Source: Angiostrongylus vasorum (Eukaryota; Nematoda; Chromadorea; Rhabditida; Metastrongylidae). Taken from it: 64,000 nucleotides of DNA. Position 1 is the first letter of the stretch. Each line of letters begins with the position of its first letter. A program made the translations under genes and the position numbers. The notes beneath the pieces are model-generated. The model was not told the DNA's origin and did not search any database. It saw only the letters and a list, made by a program, of their open reading frames with translations. Shown piece after piece: positions 29,401-36,600 of this stretch. The stretch is taken from assembly GCA_018806985.1 (NCBI GenBank), contig JADANN010000383.1, forward strand, positions 925,711 through 989,710, read 5' to 3'.

Positions 29401-32295
29401 CTGGCGAGCCCAAATCGGCATTGAACCCAGTTAAGCTGAGGCCATAGTTGTAATCACAATCTCAACCTTTTTATTTACTGCCTATCCTTTTAATGGCATG
29501 GTATGTTGCGAAATATAACTTATATAATGCTGAGATATTTGCAAAACTCTGGACCGCAGGTATCTGCGGTGGGGAACGAACACGCTATTGTCATTCGGCA
29601 TTGAACCCAGTTAAGCTGAGGCTATATTTATAATCACAATCTCAACCTTTTTATTTACATCACCCAAAAAAATTGTTTTCCCTAACCAGGTCCAAATTTA
29701 CTTTAATCAACCATGAATTGTTTCCAGTTCATTCAGGCGATCGACGTTTTGAGAACAGGCATATACTGAAACGACATAAATACGTTGTAGTCATCGGTAC
29801 TGTGATCGGTATCTACAGTGTTTATTTAACTGCCTATGCCACCATACAAGTACTTATGCTTGTCAACATCAGCGAGTAAGTTTTTGCTTAACAGGAATTC
29901 TTGGCTTTTTTAAATAAAAAGCATTATGTCAACAATGTTTCAACTTTCATCTACTGCCAATTTTTTTTTCAACTTTTACACTTCTTACCTCATGCTTAGC
30001 CCTATCTGGAGACGTACGGTACAGATTTTTCACGTGATCCTGCATAAGTCATTTACCCATCCCAGCAATTCTCGGTTTCCCCCTATCTGGTCATCCGCGA
30101 AGGTCTTCGGATTTAGGTGTGAGCTTTAGTTGCTGCATGAGAACCTTCGTCTGTTTTATAAAAGTCGTCAAATTCTAGTCGAGTCGATTCTATCTGGAAT
30201 GCTAGGATGGCCGTGTAAGGTAGGCCGCACGCAGCCACAAACCTTTCTGGAGTAGAGAGAGCTTCCCAGAAAGGTCCGCCACCAATTCTTCCGACATCAG
30301 AAGCATGGAAGGTTTGGTTGATCGGTGGATCGGTCGAACCAGTGGCGTCCCCCTATTGAATGGCATTTCTATGCTGTGCTTCCCATGCACCATACGAAAT
30401 AAAAAATAATAAAAATTTGTTCGTAGATATTTTTTTCATTATGCATTTGTCATGGACATGAAAATGAAAACATTGGATGTTTCGATTTTTCATATGGCTG
30501 CTTTGTTAAGTATTTGTTCTGTTGGAGCTGATCGCTCAAAAGAATATACAAAAAAATACGCCAGAGTTAAGAAACGCGATTCATCACCTTGGGAACTGTG
30601 AGATTTATATCCTCTTTCATTGATAATCTAACACAAGGTTAATAAAAGGCTTTGTTCGACCGATGTTTTCTCTCCTTCTTCTTTTTTCCGAGTGGAAATG
30701 ATCCGAATCGATCTGCAAGATTTATATTTCCATGTGAGCAAGCATGCATTTTTTTGGGCATTTTTTCATTAATTAAAAGAAGATAAAACTTTTGGCGTTG
30801 ATCAATCCTTAAGGGATGCGCCATGCATTCGACTTCATTAAGCATCGTTGGAGGTGATTAAATGTATCTCTGGGCTTTATAATAACTCGCCATGGCCTAC
30901 CTATGTATCGAACCAATGCTGCTATCTTCCCAGACGAGTCTGGTGCCAATTTGCAGAGCCTAGAGGGATGGAAGGCTTGTTGAGCCACAGTTGCGGGGAT
31001 CGATTCCACGAGTGTGTTTCAGGGCGCTTCCGACCACTACTACGACCGACACGCACCTCTTTTCACCAATTATTTGTCAGTAATAGATTCACCACATTTC
31101 TGCAACCATCATGCTGTTATCACGGATTTTTTTCAGCATATCAAATGACTATCGTCGACTTGATTTATTGTATCTGAAGTATATCTGTTATCTCTTCATT
31201 TCACTTCATTCACTACTTCAGCCACTTTGCTATCTTCGGATAAGAGAATTCAGGACGCTGATCAAAAAGTAGGCTTTGATCCTATTGTAAGCAGTGTTTA
31301 TACATCATTCTATTTATCAACTTTACGACTAGAAACAAATATTGTTGCTCGGGAAACCAGACCAGTCACTAACAATGTGATTAGCTCGTAACAAATATTT
31401 AGTGATATGAAATATAACACACAACTATACGTTTGGGTTACTGTATTACGGGTATATTGTTCTAGTATACTGTAGTGAGTTTTCTAGAACGCTGTGCAGT
31501 AGGAAGGATCATGACCAATTCACCAACATTGATGCCCATACAATGTCTCTAACTCAGAAGGACGTTAATGGTGGAAATAATTTGGCCTAACTGGCGTCAA
31601 AATCAGAAAAAAATAACAATCGTTCGTCACCGTAATGCCGTACGAGTTGTCACGCTACGTGAGTTCAATCAATACGTCTACACCGTAACCAAACCAAATA
31701 ATCGTTTGATAATTTCAATCAACTAAAAAGGTGTGTGTGTATATACATATATGTGTCCATGTATGTGTGGATTTATGCAATATTTCGCTCTATAGTGTTC
31801 CGACGCGCTCCCATGGATCGAATTCGACGGCGTGATGAACAGTCGTGCCACCAACTCGTCCGTACGATTTCCTCTTTGTCGACTGCACTAATTTTTTTCT
31901 TTGTTCGCTTTTCCAGTCACTGCTCCTTAATATTATTGTTTGATCACGGAAATTCATATTTATAGAGTTTCAAAGAAAGACTTAAAAATATTTGGACATG
32001 ATAGCATCGTTCGTGGATCGTGATGTGACGTTGCAATAACTAATGTGACCTCTTGTCTAAGCTGTAACTTTCTTATAAGTTGTGTATTTTGTAAAAAGTT
32101 TTTTTTAAAGTTTTTTATTGCTACCGTTTTTGTTTTGGATTGTTTTTAAGAAATGATAACGATGATGTTTTCGAGCAGAAATGTCTGAGATTCGAGGTTG
32201 GTACGACGCTCCCACTAGAAACGGCATTAGAACAAATTACTAAAGAAAATGATTGGGAAGAATTTTTGAAAAATGACACCAATTACGAAATATAG
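17301..32295 (+). CDS. Seven-transmembrane (rhodopsin-like) receptor, 11 exons, one frameshift
   Basis: Exons: 17301-17436, 22428-22605, 23183-23288, 24259-24358, 26051-26252, 27419-27551, 27637-27713, 29728-29875, 30427-30520, 31222-31268, 32151-32295. All have AG acceptors and GT donors, and phases match at every junction. The only break is one extra base in exon 2. Without that base the sum is 1365 bp, or 454 residues. Seven hydrophobic helices occur in order: FGISYVILGSLAIFLNLFFL, FYIMILDFTIIDTIKG, FANLATILNLLCITLNEY, VVLVIVCIWIVSSVATF, YHLGLVVFCLLCLAVTAYSY, YVVVIGTVIGIYSVYLTAYA and VSIFHMAALLSICSPLCY. NEY stands where DRY is usual and SPLCY where NPxxY is usual. An acidic C-terminal tail follows. 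It is likely a plasma-membrane chemosensory or peptide receptor; the ligand is unknown. The introns are filled with SINE, PLE and RTE copies. The exon 4/5 junction is the least certain. Confidence 0.8.
17803..17965 (+). repeat. SINE family A, left half, split by an RTE insertion
   Basis: A box ATGTGGGACAGTGG and B-box-like GGGATCGATCC, then the body as far as TAGGCCACCGAGAGT. The rest of the same SINE resumes at 18627 after the RTE piece, with AGAGT repeated on both sides. Confidence 0.85.
17966..18626 (-). mobile_element. RTE-type LINE, 3' fragment, inserted in a SINE
   Basis: On minus the frames read ELSRSKQSGLGSF, LRAHLFDSLVLPALTHAPE, TWSMRKEDERSLSVIERAVE and RTMLGVSRFIQ. This is the region after the reverse transcriptase in RTE proteins, and it matches the copies at 48240 and 57362. 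The 3' end (plus-strand left) has the GGTGATA-type short repeat typical of RTE tails. The reading frame shifts several times. Confidence 0.8.
18627..18745 (+). repeat. SINE family A, right half
   Basis: It resumes with AGAGTCATTGTAAAGG and continues through TCCAGTCACCTTCAAGCG to ATCGATCAACGCCGAGAG. It is the continuation of the copy that begins at 17803. Confidence 0.8.
18775..19015 (+). repeat. SINE family A
   Basis: A box GTGTGGCGCAGTGGTTGG, B-box-like GGAATTGATTC, then the body to TTGATCAACGCCGAGACC. The middle block around GGATAGCAGCACTGG is deleted. Confidence 0.9.
19020..19665. other. Receptor intron 1, no further feature seen
   Basis: AT-rich, with a purine-rich patch at about 19180-19240 (AAGAGGGAAGAGAAAGG type). 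No exon or repeat landmark was seen. Confidence 0.4.
19811..19846 (-). ncRNA. Hammerhead-like motif, left arm (core damaged)
   Basis: On minus: AGGCT, CTGAAAA (the core should be CTGANGA), stem II remnant, intact GAAACGTC, then AGCT. The damaged core suggests it no longer cleaves. Confidence 0.45.
19978..20517 (+). CDS. PLE GIY-YIG endonuclease domain protein, 5' part deleted
   Basis: The open frame has a Cys-rich segment (CEIPNCVTCPYNRDGDCMSS) followed by the GIY-YIG core: TYLISCSTCGDEYVGETGR (YLIS for GIY, YVG for YIG), the catalytic-type Arg in LLCIRIKEH, and the Glu in LEAFWINSKNP. The usual PLE product is a single RT-endonuclease protein. Here RT is missing and about 20 residues between PFILSFIDE and the next block are deleted. 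A preceding frame (19900-20020, with ARQIAISNGYK) joins after a frameshift near 20000. The endonuclease itself looks intact; the natural start is unclear. Confidence 0.75.
   Translation: MEGERRPQNEGFGRNKIPFILSFIDETVAIVEIPPDTLRRQLVRNRLHDRLCEIPNCVTCPYNRDGDCMSSGATYLISCSTCGDEYVGETGRLLCIRIKEHLDGKRKSKQGTPLGTPSIQEHSGEDFDIKVVIIARESKTPTRQLLEAFWINSKNPRMNSREECLEITRGLAQYLRTDF
20708..20744 (+). ncRNA. Hammerhead-like motif, right arm (core intact)
   Basis: AGGCT, core CTGAAGA, one extra A, short stem II GGT/GCC, GAAA box, C, GTC, then AGCT. Stem I pairs AGGCT with AGCTA-side bases. Box 2 is GAAACGTC, whose ACGT is self-complementary, so stem III could form between two molecules. This is the best-preserved copy in the window. 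Confidence 0.6.
20831..21412. other. Receptor intron 1, no gene recognised
   Basis: AT-rich. Near 21145-21215 a pair of CACCTATAG/CGCCTATAGG segments could form a loose hairpin. Nothing else was seen. Confidence 0.4.
21478..21639 (-). repeat. SINE family B nested in a PLE arm
   Basis: AGCACACGTTTA lies on both sides (21466-21477 and 21640-21651), a 12-bp duplication of the PLE arm itself. The insert runs from GATGCTGAGATATTTGC through CACCACACCATGCGGG to TTCTATCGATCG. The eight A residues at its right end are not a SINE tail, because the copy is in the opposite sense. Confidence 0.8.
21686..21820. ncRNA. Two decayed hammerhead-like motifs
   Basis: Minus-sense remnant at 21686-21710 (AGCTGACGTTTCGGCAG, second half lost). 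Plus-sense copy at 21785-21820 with core CTGAAGA intact, but the second box reads CAAAAC instead of GAAAC. Confidence 0.4.
22118..22385 (-). repeat. SINE family B, full unit just upstream of receptor exon 2
   Basis: Plus text: GATGGTGAGATATTTGC, GTGTCTGCAGTGGGGAACG, TTCACCACCACAGCATGCGG, GGAGAGCCCAAATCAGC, GAACCCAGTTAAGC, ACCTTTTTATTTACATCACC. It ends about 40 bases before the exon 2 acceptor. Confidence 0.85.
22428..22605 (+). CDS. Receptor exon 2 (helices 1 and 2), carries a +1 frameshift
   Basis: Acceptor TTTTTGTTTCAG, donor GTATGT. The first part reads WRWEPIARGFGISYVILGSL and on to LLAKRRKSFF. The last part is coding one frame later (YIMILDFTIIDTIKG), while the first frame hits TGA at about 22590. 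One base too many lies in a T run (22547-22551 or 22558-22563). Confidence 0.75.
22820..22980 (-). repeat. Repeat family D, degraded part
   Basis: It keeps CGATTTACTCTTAGTTGG, ACTTCTGGATAAAAG and CCATTTTGGGAGAACCTGC from the family D middle. The rest is lost. Confidence 0.5.
23183..23288 (+). CDS. Receptor exon 3 (end of helix 2, first outer loop)
   Basis: Acceptor CACTTTCAG, donor GTTTGT after CTCTTACG. It reads ISSILFAIKLLKTDLNSDQS, then IISIRVDQYSGMLLR. It enters in phase 1 and leaves in phase 2. It starts with GTATTT, which mimics a donor, but the open frame and helix continuity support it. Confidence 0.7.
24259..24358 (+). CDS. Receptor exon 4 (helix 3)
   Basis: Acceptor TTTCCTTGCAG, donor GTAATC. 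It reads FANLATILNLLCITLNEY, then VFHLLSTTLFGFNNK. NEY occupies the DRY position at the inner end of helix 3. Confidence 0.75.
24412..24530 (+). repeat. SINE family A, 3' part only
   Basis: GTCAGTAGGTCCCAGCAAG, GGAGTCGGATGCATGGCG and ACTGCCTAACGC correspond to the last third of family A. Confidence 0.5.
24850..25110 (-). repeat. SINE family B
   Basis: Plus text: GGTGCTGAGATATTTGCAG, GCACGCGCTACTCCCC, TTCACCACCACGCCATGCG, GGGATTGATCTGGGGAGC, GAACACAGTTAAGC. Single unit in receptor intron 4. Confidence 0.8.
25205..25300 (-). mobile_element. PLE 3' end of a second lineage
   Basis: An arm-like TTTGATAAGCTTTCGCCAGG is followed by a hammerhead-like motif (25255-25290) whose sequence differs from the other copies. 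Downstream to about 25560 may be decayed PLE body, but no motif is legible. Confidence 0.5.
25255..25290 (-). ncRNA. Hammerhead-like motif, second sequence type
   Basis: On minus: GGCT, core CTGATGA (the commonest natural core), extra A, stem II GACG/CGTC with an AAAA loop, then GATA where GAAA is expected, CGTT, AGCC. Stem I GGCT/AGCC pairs fully. Confidence 0.55.
25571..25965 (-). repeat. Repeat family D, near full length
   Basis: The left end carries the tail (GACACTTGACACTTGAACGG). Then come CTCACTGGTTGCGCGGG, GCTGGTTAAGCCATTGCGG, GGTTTACTCTTAGCCAGGC, CGCCGGACTCCTTCTC and GGCGGTAAACCGTTGG. On minus it is open for 114 codons (25973 to 25629), but no protein family is recognised. Confidence 0.8.
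26051..26252 (+). CDS. Receptor exon 5 (helix 4 and second outer loop)
   Basis: From 26124 on it reads FRKRVVLVIVCIWIVSSVAT and on to WIDDECDKD, with donor GTAAAG at 26253. The start at 26051 after TTCTACAAAG keeps the phase but adds about 24 residues (CIPAFREHIALILCIF and onward) before helix 4. Better-looking acceptors at 26124 and 26131 would be out of phase. The start is therefore uncertain. Confidence 0.65.
26566..26875 (+). repeat. SINE family A, with an internal TTCG-rich palindrome
   Basis: The head ATATAGCGCCGTGGTAAG and B box GGTTCGATG are present. Between them lies an insertion with the self-complementary TTTCGAATTTCGAAATTCG at about 26610-26640. The body follows to GGTCTACGCCGG. 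Confidence 0.75.
27419..27551 (+). CDS. Receptor exon 6 (helix 5)
   Basis: Acceptor TTTTTTACAG, donor GTGAGA. It reads NWMSSCVHRLQTSSSSQF, then IYHLGLVVFCLLCLAVTAYS. The Cys near the start could pair with the Cys at the top of helix 3 or with DDEC in the outer loop. Confidence 0.8.
27637..27713 (+). CDS. Receptor exon 7 (third inner loop)
   Basis: Acceptor TTTTTACAG, donor GTGAAT. It reads VVSHMVKAEIKQTAELEYL, then KTQSDE. Charged and helical, as expected for the G-protein-facing loop. Confidence 0.8.
27800..28083 (-). repeat. Repeat family D, truncated
   Basis: The left tail shows TGATACTTACTTGATACTTG units. The body runs from CCCGTCCTCACTGGTTGTG to CTAGGCTTCCTGATGG, and the last 100 bp are missing. 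Confidence 0.75.
28350..28738 (-). repeat. Repeat family D
   Basis: TGTCCTCACTGGTTGTGC, GGAGATTTGCTGGTTTTAGG, GGTTTACTCGAAGCTGGGC, GAAACGTCGGACTTC, GGATGGTACACCGTTGG. More diverged than the other three full copies. Confidence 0.7.
28905..29665 (-). repeat. Tandem array of family B units (about 2.5 copies of 305-314 bp)
   Basis: Units start at ATAATGCTGAGATATTTGC (28905), ATAATGCTAAAATATTTGC (29219) and ATAATGCTGAGATATTTGC (29524). Between units lie the same CTTTTTATTTACTGCC and GGCATGGTATGTTGCG segments, so the tail links each unit to the next. The last unit is internally shortened: the segment from CATTCGGCATTGAACCC follows directly on TATTGT. The first unit has the same short piece inserted. 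The array ends about 60 bases before exon 8. Confidence 0.85.
29728..29875 (+). CDS. Receptor exon 8 (helix 6)
   Basis: Acceptor TTGTTTCCAG, donor GTAAGT. It reads HSGDRRFENRHILKRHKY, then VVVIGTVIGIYSVYLTAYAT. It leaves in phase 2. Confidence 0.85.
30180..30398 (-). repeat. tRNA-SINE relative with a different body
   Basis: On minus it has a TGGTTCGACCGATCC B-box-like segment, AACCAAACCTTCCATGC, GAAGAATTGGTGG and CCTTTCTGGGAAGCTC. These parallel family A landmarks, but the rest does not match. Only this one copy was seen in the window. Confidence 0.5.
30427..30520 (+). CDS. Receptor exon 9 (helix 7, first part)
   Basis: Acceptor TTTGTTCGTAG, donor GTTGGA. It reads YFFHYAFVMDMKMKTLDV, then SIFHMAALLSICS. 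The frame could run on to a stop at 30601, but splicing here joins ICS to PLCY and restores the NPxxY-like motif. Confidence 0.65.
30787..31055 (-). repeat. SINE family A in receptor intron 9
   Basis: Reverse of the family: GGCGTTGATCAATCC, GCCATGCATTCGACTTC, CAGACGAGTCTGGTGCC, B box GGGATCGATTCC, head CGACCACTACTACG. Near full length. Confidence 0.85.
31222..31268 (+). CDS. Receptor exon 10 (end of helix 7, helix 8)
   Basis: Acceptor CACTACTTCAG, donor GTAGGC. It reads PLCYLRIREFRTLIKK. Its proline and tyrosine complete the SPLCY motif, and the basic amphipathic segment fits helix 8. Confidence 0.8.
31270..32150. other. Receptor intron 10, no gene recognised
   Basis: AT-rich, with a short TG/TA-rich tract at 31729-31775. 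No repeat family copy was seen. Confidence 0.5.
32151..32295 (+). CDS. Receptor exon 11 (C-terminal tail and stop)
   Basis: Acceptor GGATTGTTTTTAAG. It reads NDNDDVFEQKCLRFEVGTTL, then ETALEQITKENDWEEFLKN, ending at TAG 32293-32295. Acidic. It enters in phase 2, matching exon 10. Confidence 0.8.
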
Positions 32296-32303
32296 CTTAA
32301 ACC

Positions 32304-32671
32304 GTGCTGAGATATTTACAAAAACCCAGACCGCAGTTATCTGCGGTGGGGAACGAATGCGCTATTGTCCTTTCCGAGGAGTAACGCGTTCACCACCACA
32401 CCATGCGGGCCCTTTGTTTCGCCTGTTTGTCAGCTAGTTCTATCGATCTTTTGCCATCAACAACCACCTGTTAGCGGGATTGATCTGCGGAATCCAAATC
32501 GGCAACGAACCCAGTTAAGTTAAAGATCGATAGAACCAGCTGAGGGACAGGCGAAACGAAGGACCCGCATGGTGTGGTGGTGAAACGCGTTGCTCCCGGA
32601 AAGGACAATAGCGCATTCGTTCCCCACCCACAGACACCTACGGTCCGGTGTTTTGCAAATATCTCAGCATC
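32304..32671. repeat. Inverted pair of family B SINEs next to the receptor stop codon
   Basis: The left arm 32304-32448 (GTGCTGAGATATTTAC to TTCTATCGATC) and right arm 32525-32671 (GATCGATAGAACC to ATATCTCAGCATC) are near reverse complements, with a loop of about 76 bp. The left copy starts 8 bases after the stop codon, so it probably lies in the 3' UTR. Confidence 0.85.
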
Positions 32672-32907
32672 GTTGAGGTTGTATTTCGCAATATACCCCT
32701 GCCATTAAAAAGAGTAGGCAGTAAATGATAAGCTGAAACAATGACACTAATGTCAAAAAATCTGATGACGCCACTGAAATAGTGCAAGAAATGCAACTTA
32801 ATGACCAGAATTCACGTTTAGTCCAGAGGAGTGAATTCAAAAAAAGCAATCTCATCATGAAATAAGCAACAAGAAAAATATAGCTCTTGGCACTGGTCAA
32901 TTCTCGG

Positions 32908-33280
32908 GGGAGGGAGCGGATAGCACAGTGGTAGTGATACCGATCATCACAAGTACGGTGCCGGGTCGATTCCGCCCTTGGCCAACCAGGCCCCTCATCT
33001 CTCCGGGATTGAAGAATTGGAAGCAAACTTGTCTGGGAAAGAATCACTCTCTGCAGTCCGAGTGGGTGACTCTAGCCCAGCTATCTCAAGATTTAAAGGA
33101 CAATTGACTCAAATTTCAATCTCAATTCAACGACATTCATGACGAAAGGAAAATCTTTAATCAGCACCCGTGGCCACACCTAGGAAGTAGGAAGACCTTT
33201 GTGGATGATGTATGCGAGGAAACGAATCCAATGTGAGAAGTGCTTGGATCCGTACAGTAGATGTGAAATACGCGTCGTAG
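32908..33280 (+). repeat. SINE family C, full length
   Basis: tRNA-like head GCGGATAGCACAGTGGTAGT and B box GGGTCGATTCC, then CTCTCCGGGATTGAAG, TTGTCTGGGAAAGAATCAC, CCCAGCTATCTCAAG and GTGAGAAGTGCTTGGATCC. Confidence 0.8.
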
Positions 33281-33289
33281 AGTAGAAAA

Positions 33290-33552
33290 ATTTTTAAGGG
33301 ATGCGTCGAGCATTCGATTTGATTAAGTATCGTTATAGGTGACTGAATTCGTGCATGGCATTTCCTATGACTTGCAGTGGTCTACTCATGCCCCAAATTA
33401 GTACTACTATCCTTCTATGCAAGTCTGGTGGACATAAACCAACCACGTTAAAGTGTGAATTTGATCAGCCCAGTGCACAAGATCGAATTAGCCACCGGTA
33501 CGATATGCATGGTATCGAGATTCTGACTACTGCGCTATACGCACACTTCTAG
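33290..33552 (-). repeat. SINE family A, degraded
   Basis: Reverse of the family: AGGGATGCGTCGAGCATTCG, GCAAGTCTGGTGG, B-box remnant GATCGAATTAGCC, head CTACTGCGCTATACGC. It sits just past the stop of the minus-strand gene. Confidence 0.65.
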
Positions 33553-33624
33553 CAACAAAATAAGAAGCAATATCTTTTTTGTGCTTATTTGGCATTTTTA
33601 ACACTTCTTCTCTTCATTTTCTTT

Positions 33625-36600
33625 CTATTCGGTTGTTCCTTGTCTAACCTGTATGCAAAGTAGCAGTTCGACTCAATGAGACCAATTTGGCTTTGTGCAT
33701 GCCACCATGATGACGCGTTTCAGCTACCTGGTGAGGTTGGATGAACTGAATGATAAACCAACTGATTTGATTCATTTGTTATCAAAAAAAATTATGATCA
33801 TTTTCGTCCTTCTCTTCGATGTGTGATTAAAAACGGTATGAGAAAAATTATATACTACTTCCTAACTGTTTTTAGCACATTTTTTGTAGAAGAACATAAC
33901 GGAGCTTTCTAAACGAACGATGAAAAAGCTCACCTCTGGCATTTTGATCGTTTCCACTTTTGGATCCTTTTCAATGAAATTCACCTGTAGATGTTATCAA
34001 TTAATGTGAAAGCAAAAACAACTTAATTAAAATCCACAATTCTGAGATATCTACGGAATATTTAAAGCAAAAATGTCCCCGTTTCTAACCTTATTCTTCG
34101 TTCTGATGTGGTTGATCAAATGCATCAGATTCGGCCGTGCTTCTTCTGACGAGTCGGCTTCTTCATTTTTCGATTTAGCCATCGATATTTTCTGAATAGA
34201 TCTGTTCTTCTCTTTTCAAATGGTTTTTTTCCAGTTGTTTAGAAGCTCCCCTAACATTGTGGGCTCGAAGGCAACCACTTTTTTCTAAACATCCTCTGAA
34301 TATGGATAAAGCACTCGGCGTTGATCAATCCCTGAGAGAAGCGTCATGCATTCGGTTTCATTAGAAATGGTTAGAGGTGATTCAATGCACATCTGGCCTT
34401 CACAACGAACTGCGGTGGCCTACCGATGTATCGATTCATTGCTGATATCCTACCACACAAGTCTGCTACCAATTTTTCGAACCCGGAGGGATAGAAGGCT
34501 TAGTGAATCTAGAGCGCGGGATCGATCCCATGTGTTACATACATGGCGCTTCCAACCACTGGGCTACAGTGCCCCCCAGACATCCCTATATTAGCCAGCA
34601 ATCTGTGGTTGGAGTTCTTTTCTTCCTGCTGTTTTCGTTAAAACTATCTGACAAATCTTTCGTTCCTTTAAATTTTGAACATTCATTTCCGTTACCTCAA
34701 ATCTTAAAAATAAAGATAACAGATTTTTTCAAAGATCTACAACTTACCAACAGATTTTTCACAGATTTGGTGCTAGGCAAAGGGATTACGGTAGATTTCA
34801 GCGTACGGTCCGAGGCGATAGTGGTTCTCATCGGTGGCGGCGTTAAAGATGATCGTCCTGCTGAGGTCTCATCAACAACGACGACATCGTCCAAAGCGAC
34901 AGAAGTCATGTTGATGAACCGACGGTTATCAGTATCCTTGTCCAATGTCTGAAATGCAGTCAAAAAACTTCCTCATTTATTCATTTATTCACACGAACGG
35001 TTCCATTCTTAAATCAGTAGGCCTTGACTAATTCGACTTCAACTAAACATTTTTTTGAATATTATGAGAAAACGCTTACATCATTGTTACTGGCTTGCAA
35101 CTGTGCAAGCGGACCTGATATTTCACTTTGTACGAATGTGCTGTTCCCATGGACGACGACACCTGAAAGAAACACTTCCATCTTTCCGTTTTTTCTTCTT
35201 TTCTGTACTGATACTTACCAGGTTAGATCATCATATTACGAGTGTGTAGCACAGTGGTTAATGGTGCCTTACACACAGAATCTTTGGTTCAGCATCGTGT
35301 ATTGGGCAAGCCAATCCCTTTATCCTACCTAGGCATTTCGACACCATCTTCATTCAAGACTCACTCAGTAACTTTTCCTCGGTTTTGTTCTAACAAAATT
35401 GTTAACTACGAAAGTGTTGGAGGTGCATTTGAGAAGATGACCACGGCGATCGCTTCTTCACGGACCAGTCTTATCGAGCTCCAAACACTGGCGATTAATT
35501 TTTTCGTTTTCTTTTTATTTTACAGGATTTTTTCTGCATTCCTTAACTAGCGCACCTTTAAATTCCTCACTAATTGGTTTGATACGATGCAAATATACAA
35601 TTCCAGATCGCGGCAAATCTCGAATCTTCTCGACACCTCTGTAAAATACGGTTTTTAACCTACAGGGAAAACTTTGTGTAAATCGCTTCATCTTCTTTTC
35701 CTGAAATTATTAATTACTGCATTTTTTTATTATTAGGCTTCCTCAAAATTATGGAAGAAAGTCATTTCACCTCAGACTTCTCTGAATCGGATAAAGATTT
35801 CGAGCATGAAGTTTCGGATTTACCGGATAAACATAGACGAAAGGTTCAGCGATGATGAACGGAAGGAATAGTAGCAATGGTAGGACCATGGTATTTGCTC
35901 TGACCCTGAACAGTTTTCATTTGAGCTTAAAGGATGATATAAAGGGGTTTTATTTATATCGTAAGAAAATATAACTAAAGGTTTCTTTTTTTTTCGTCAA
36001 AAAAATCACAAAAGTGGAGAAAGAACAGCTCGAAGATAATGGACGAAGCTTAACGATGCATTCTGAAGTCAGTGGTGAATATACAACACAGTAAGATACC
36101 AGTGTTTTAAAAATATCCACAATGAAGTTGTTCACATGACTAGAGTTCCCTTATTTGTAGCAGTTATATACCTGTTATAAATACCTTTAGTTCACTCTTA
36201 GGCTCATAATTCTACAACGTCCTCTGTATCAATTCACTCGTAATGAGTTGAAAGTTTTCTATAGTAGACATTTGTAGAAGAGTGGAAAAGCATTGTGGCC
36301 GGCACGACGTCTATAGAGTTCATATTTTTTTCGGTTTTCTTTCGCTGCATGGAAGCTTTTTGCCCTAGTCTTTGATCTTCAATCGATAGTTTATGCAACA
36401 CGGATGCTGTTCGGAAAGTAGTCGTAGAATAGCTTCTCTATAACGTAATCACTTTCAAAGCAACACCCTTCTTTGGACAAAAGTTCAGTGCACGCAACGC
36501 GTCGAGAAAAAGTTACGTGCCATAAGAAGTTACCGTTAATCATGTTTGTGAAATTGTTCTGATCTGGAGGGCAATAAGTGCTTAACTGTTTTGTGGGAAG

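Noticed and set aside
30427..30601. Reading exon 9 of the receptor through to the stop at 30601 as the gene's end
   Set aside because: This would cut helix 7 before its conserved end. Splicing at 30520 restores SPLCY and keeps phase with two further exons and a proper stop.
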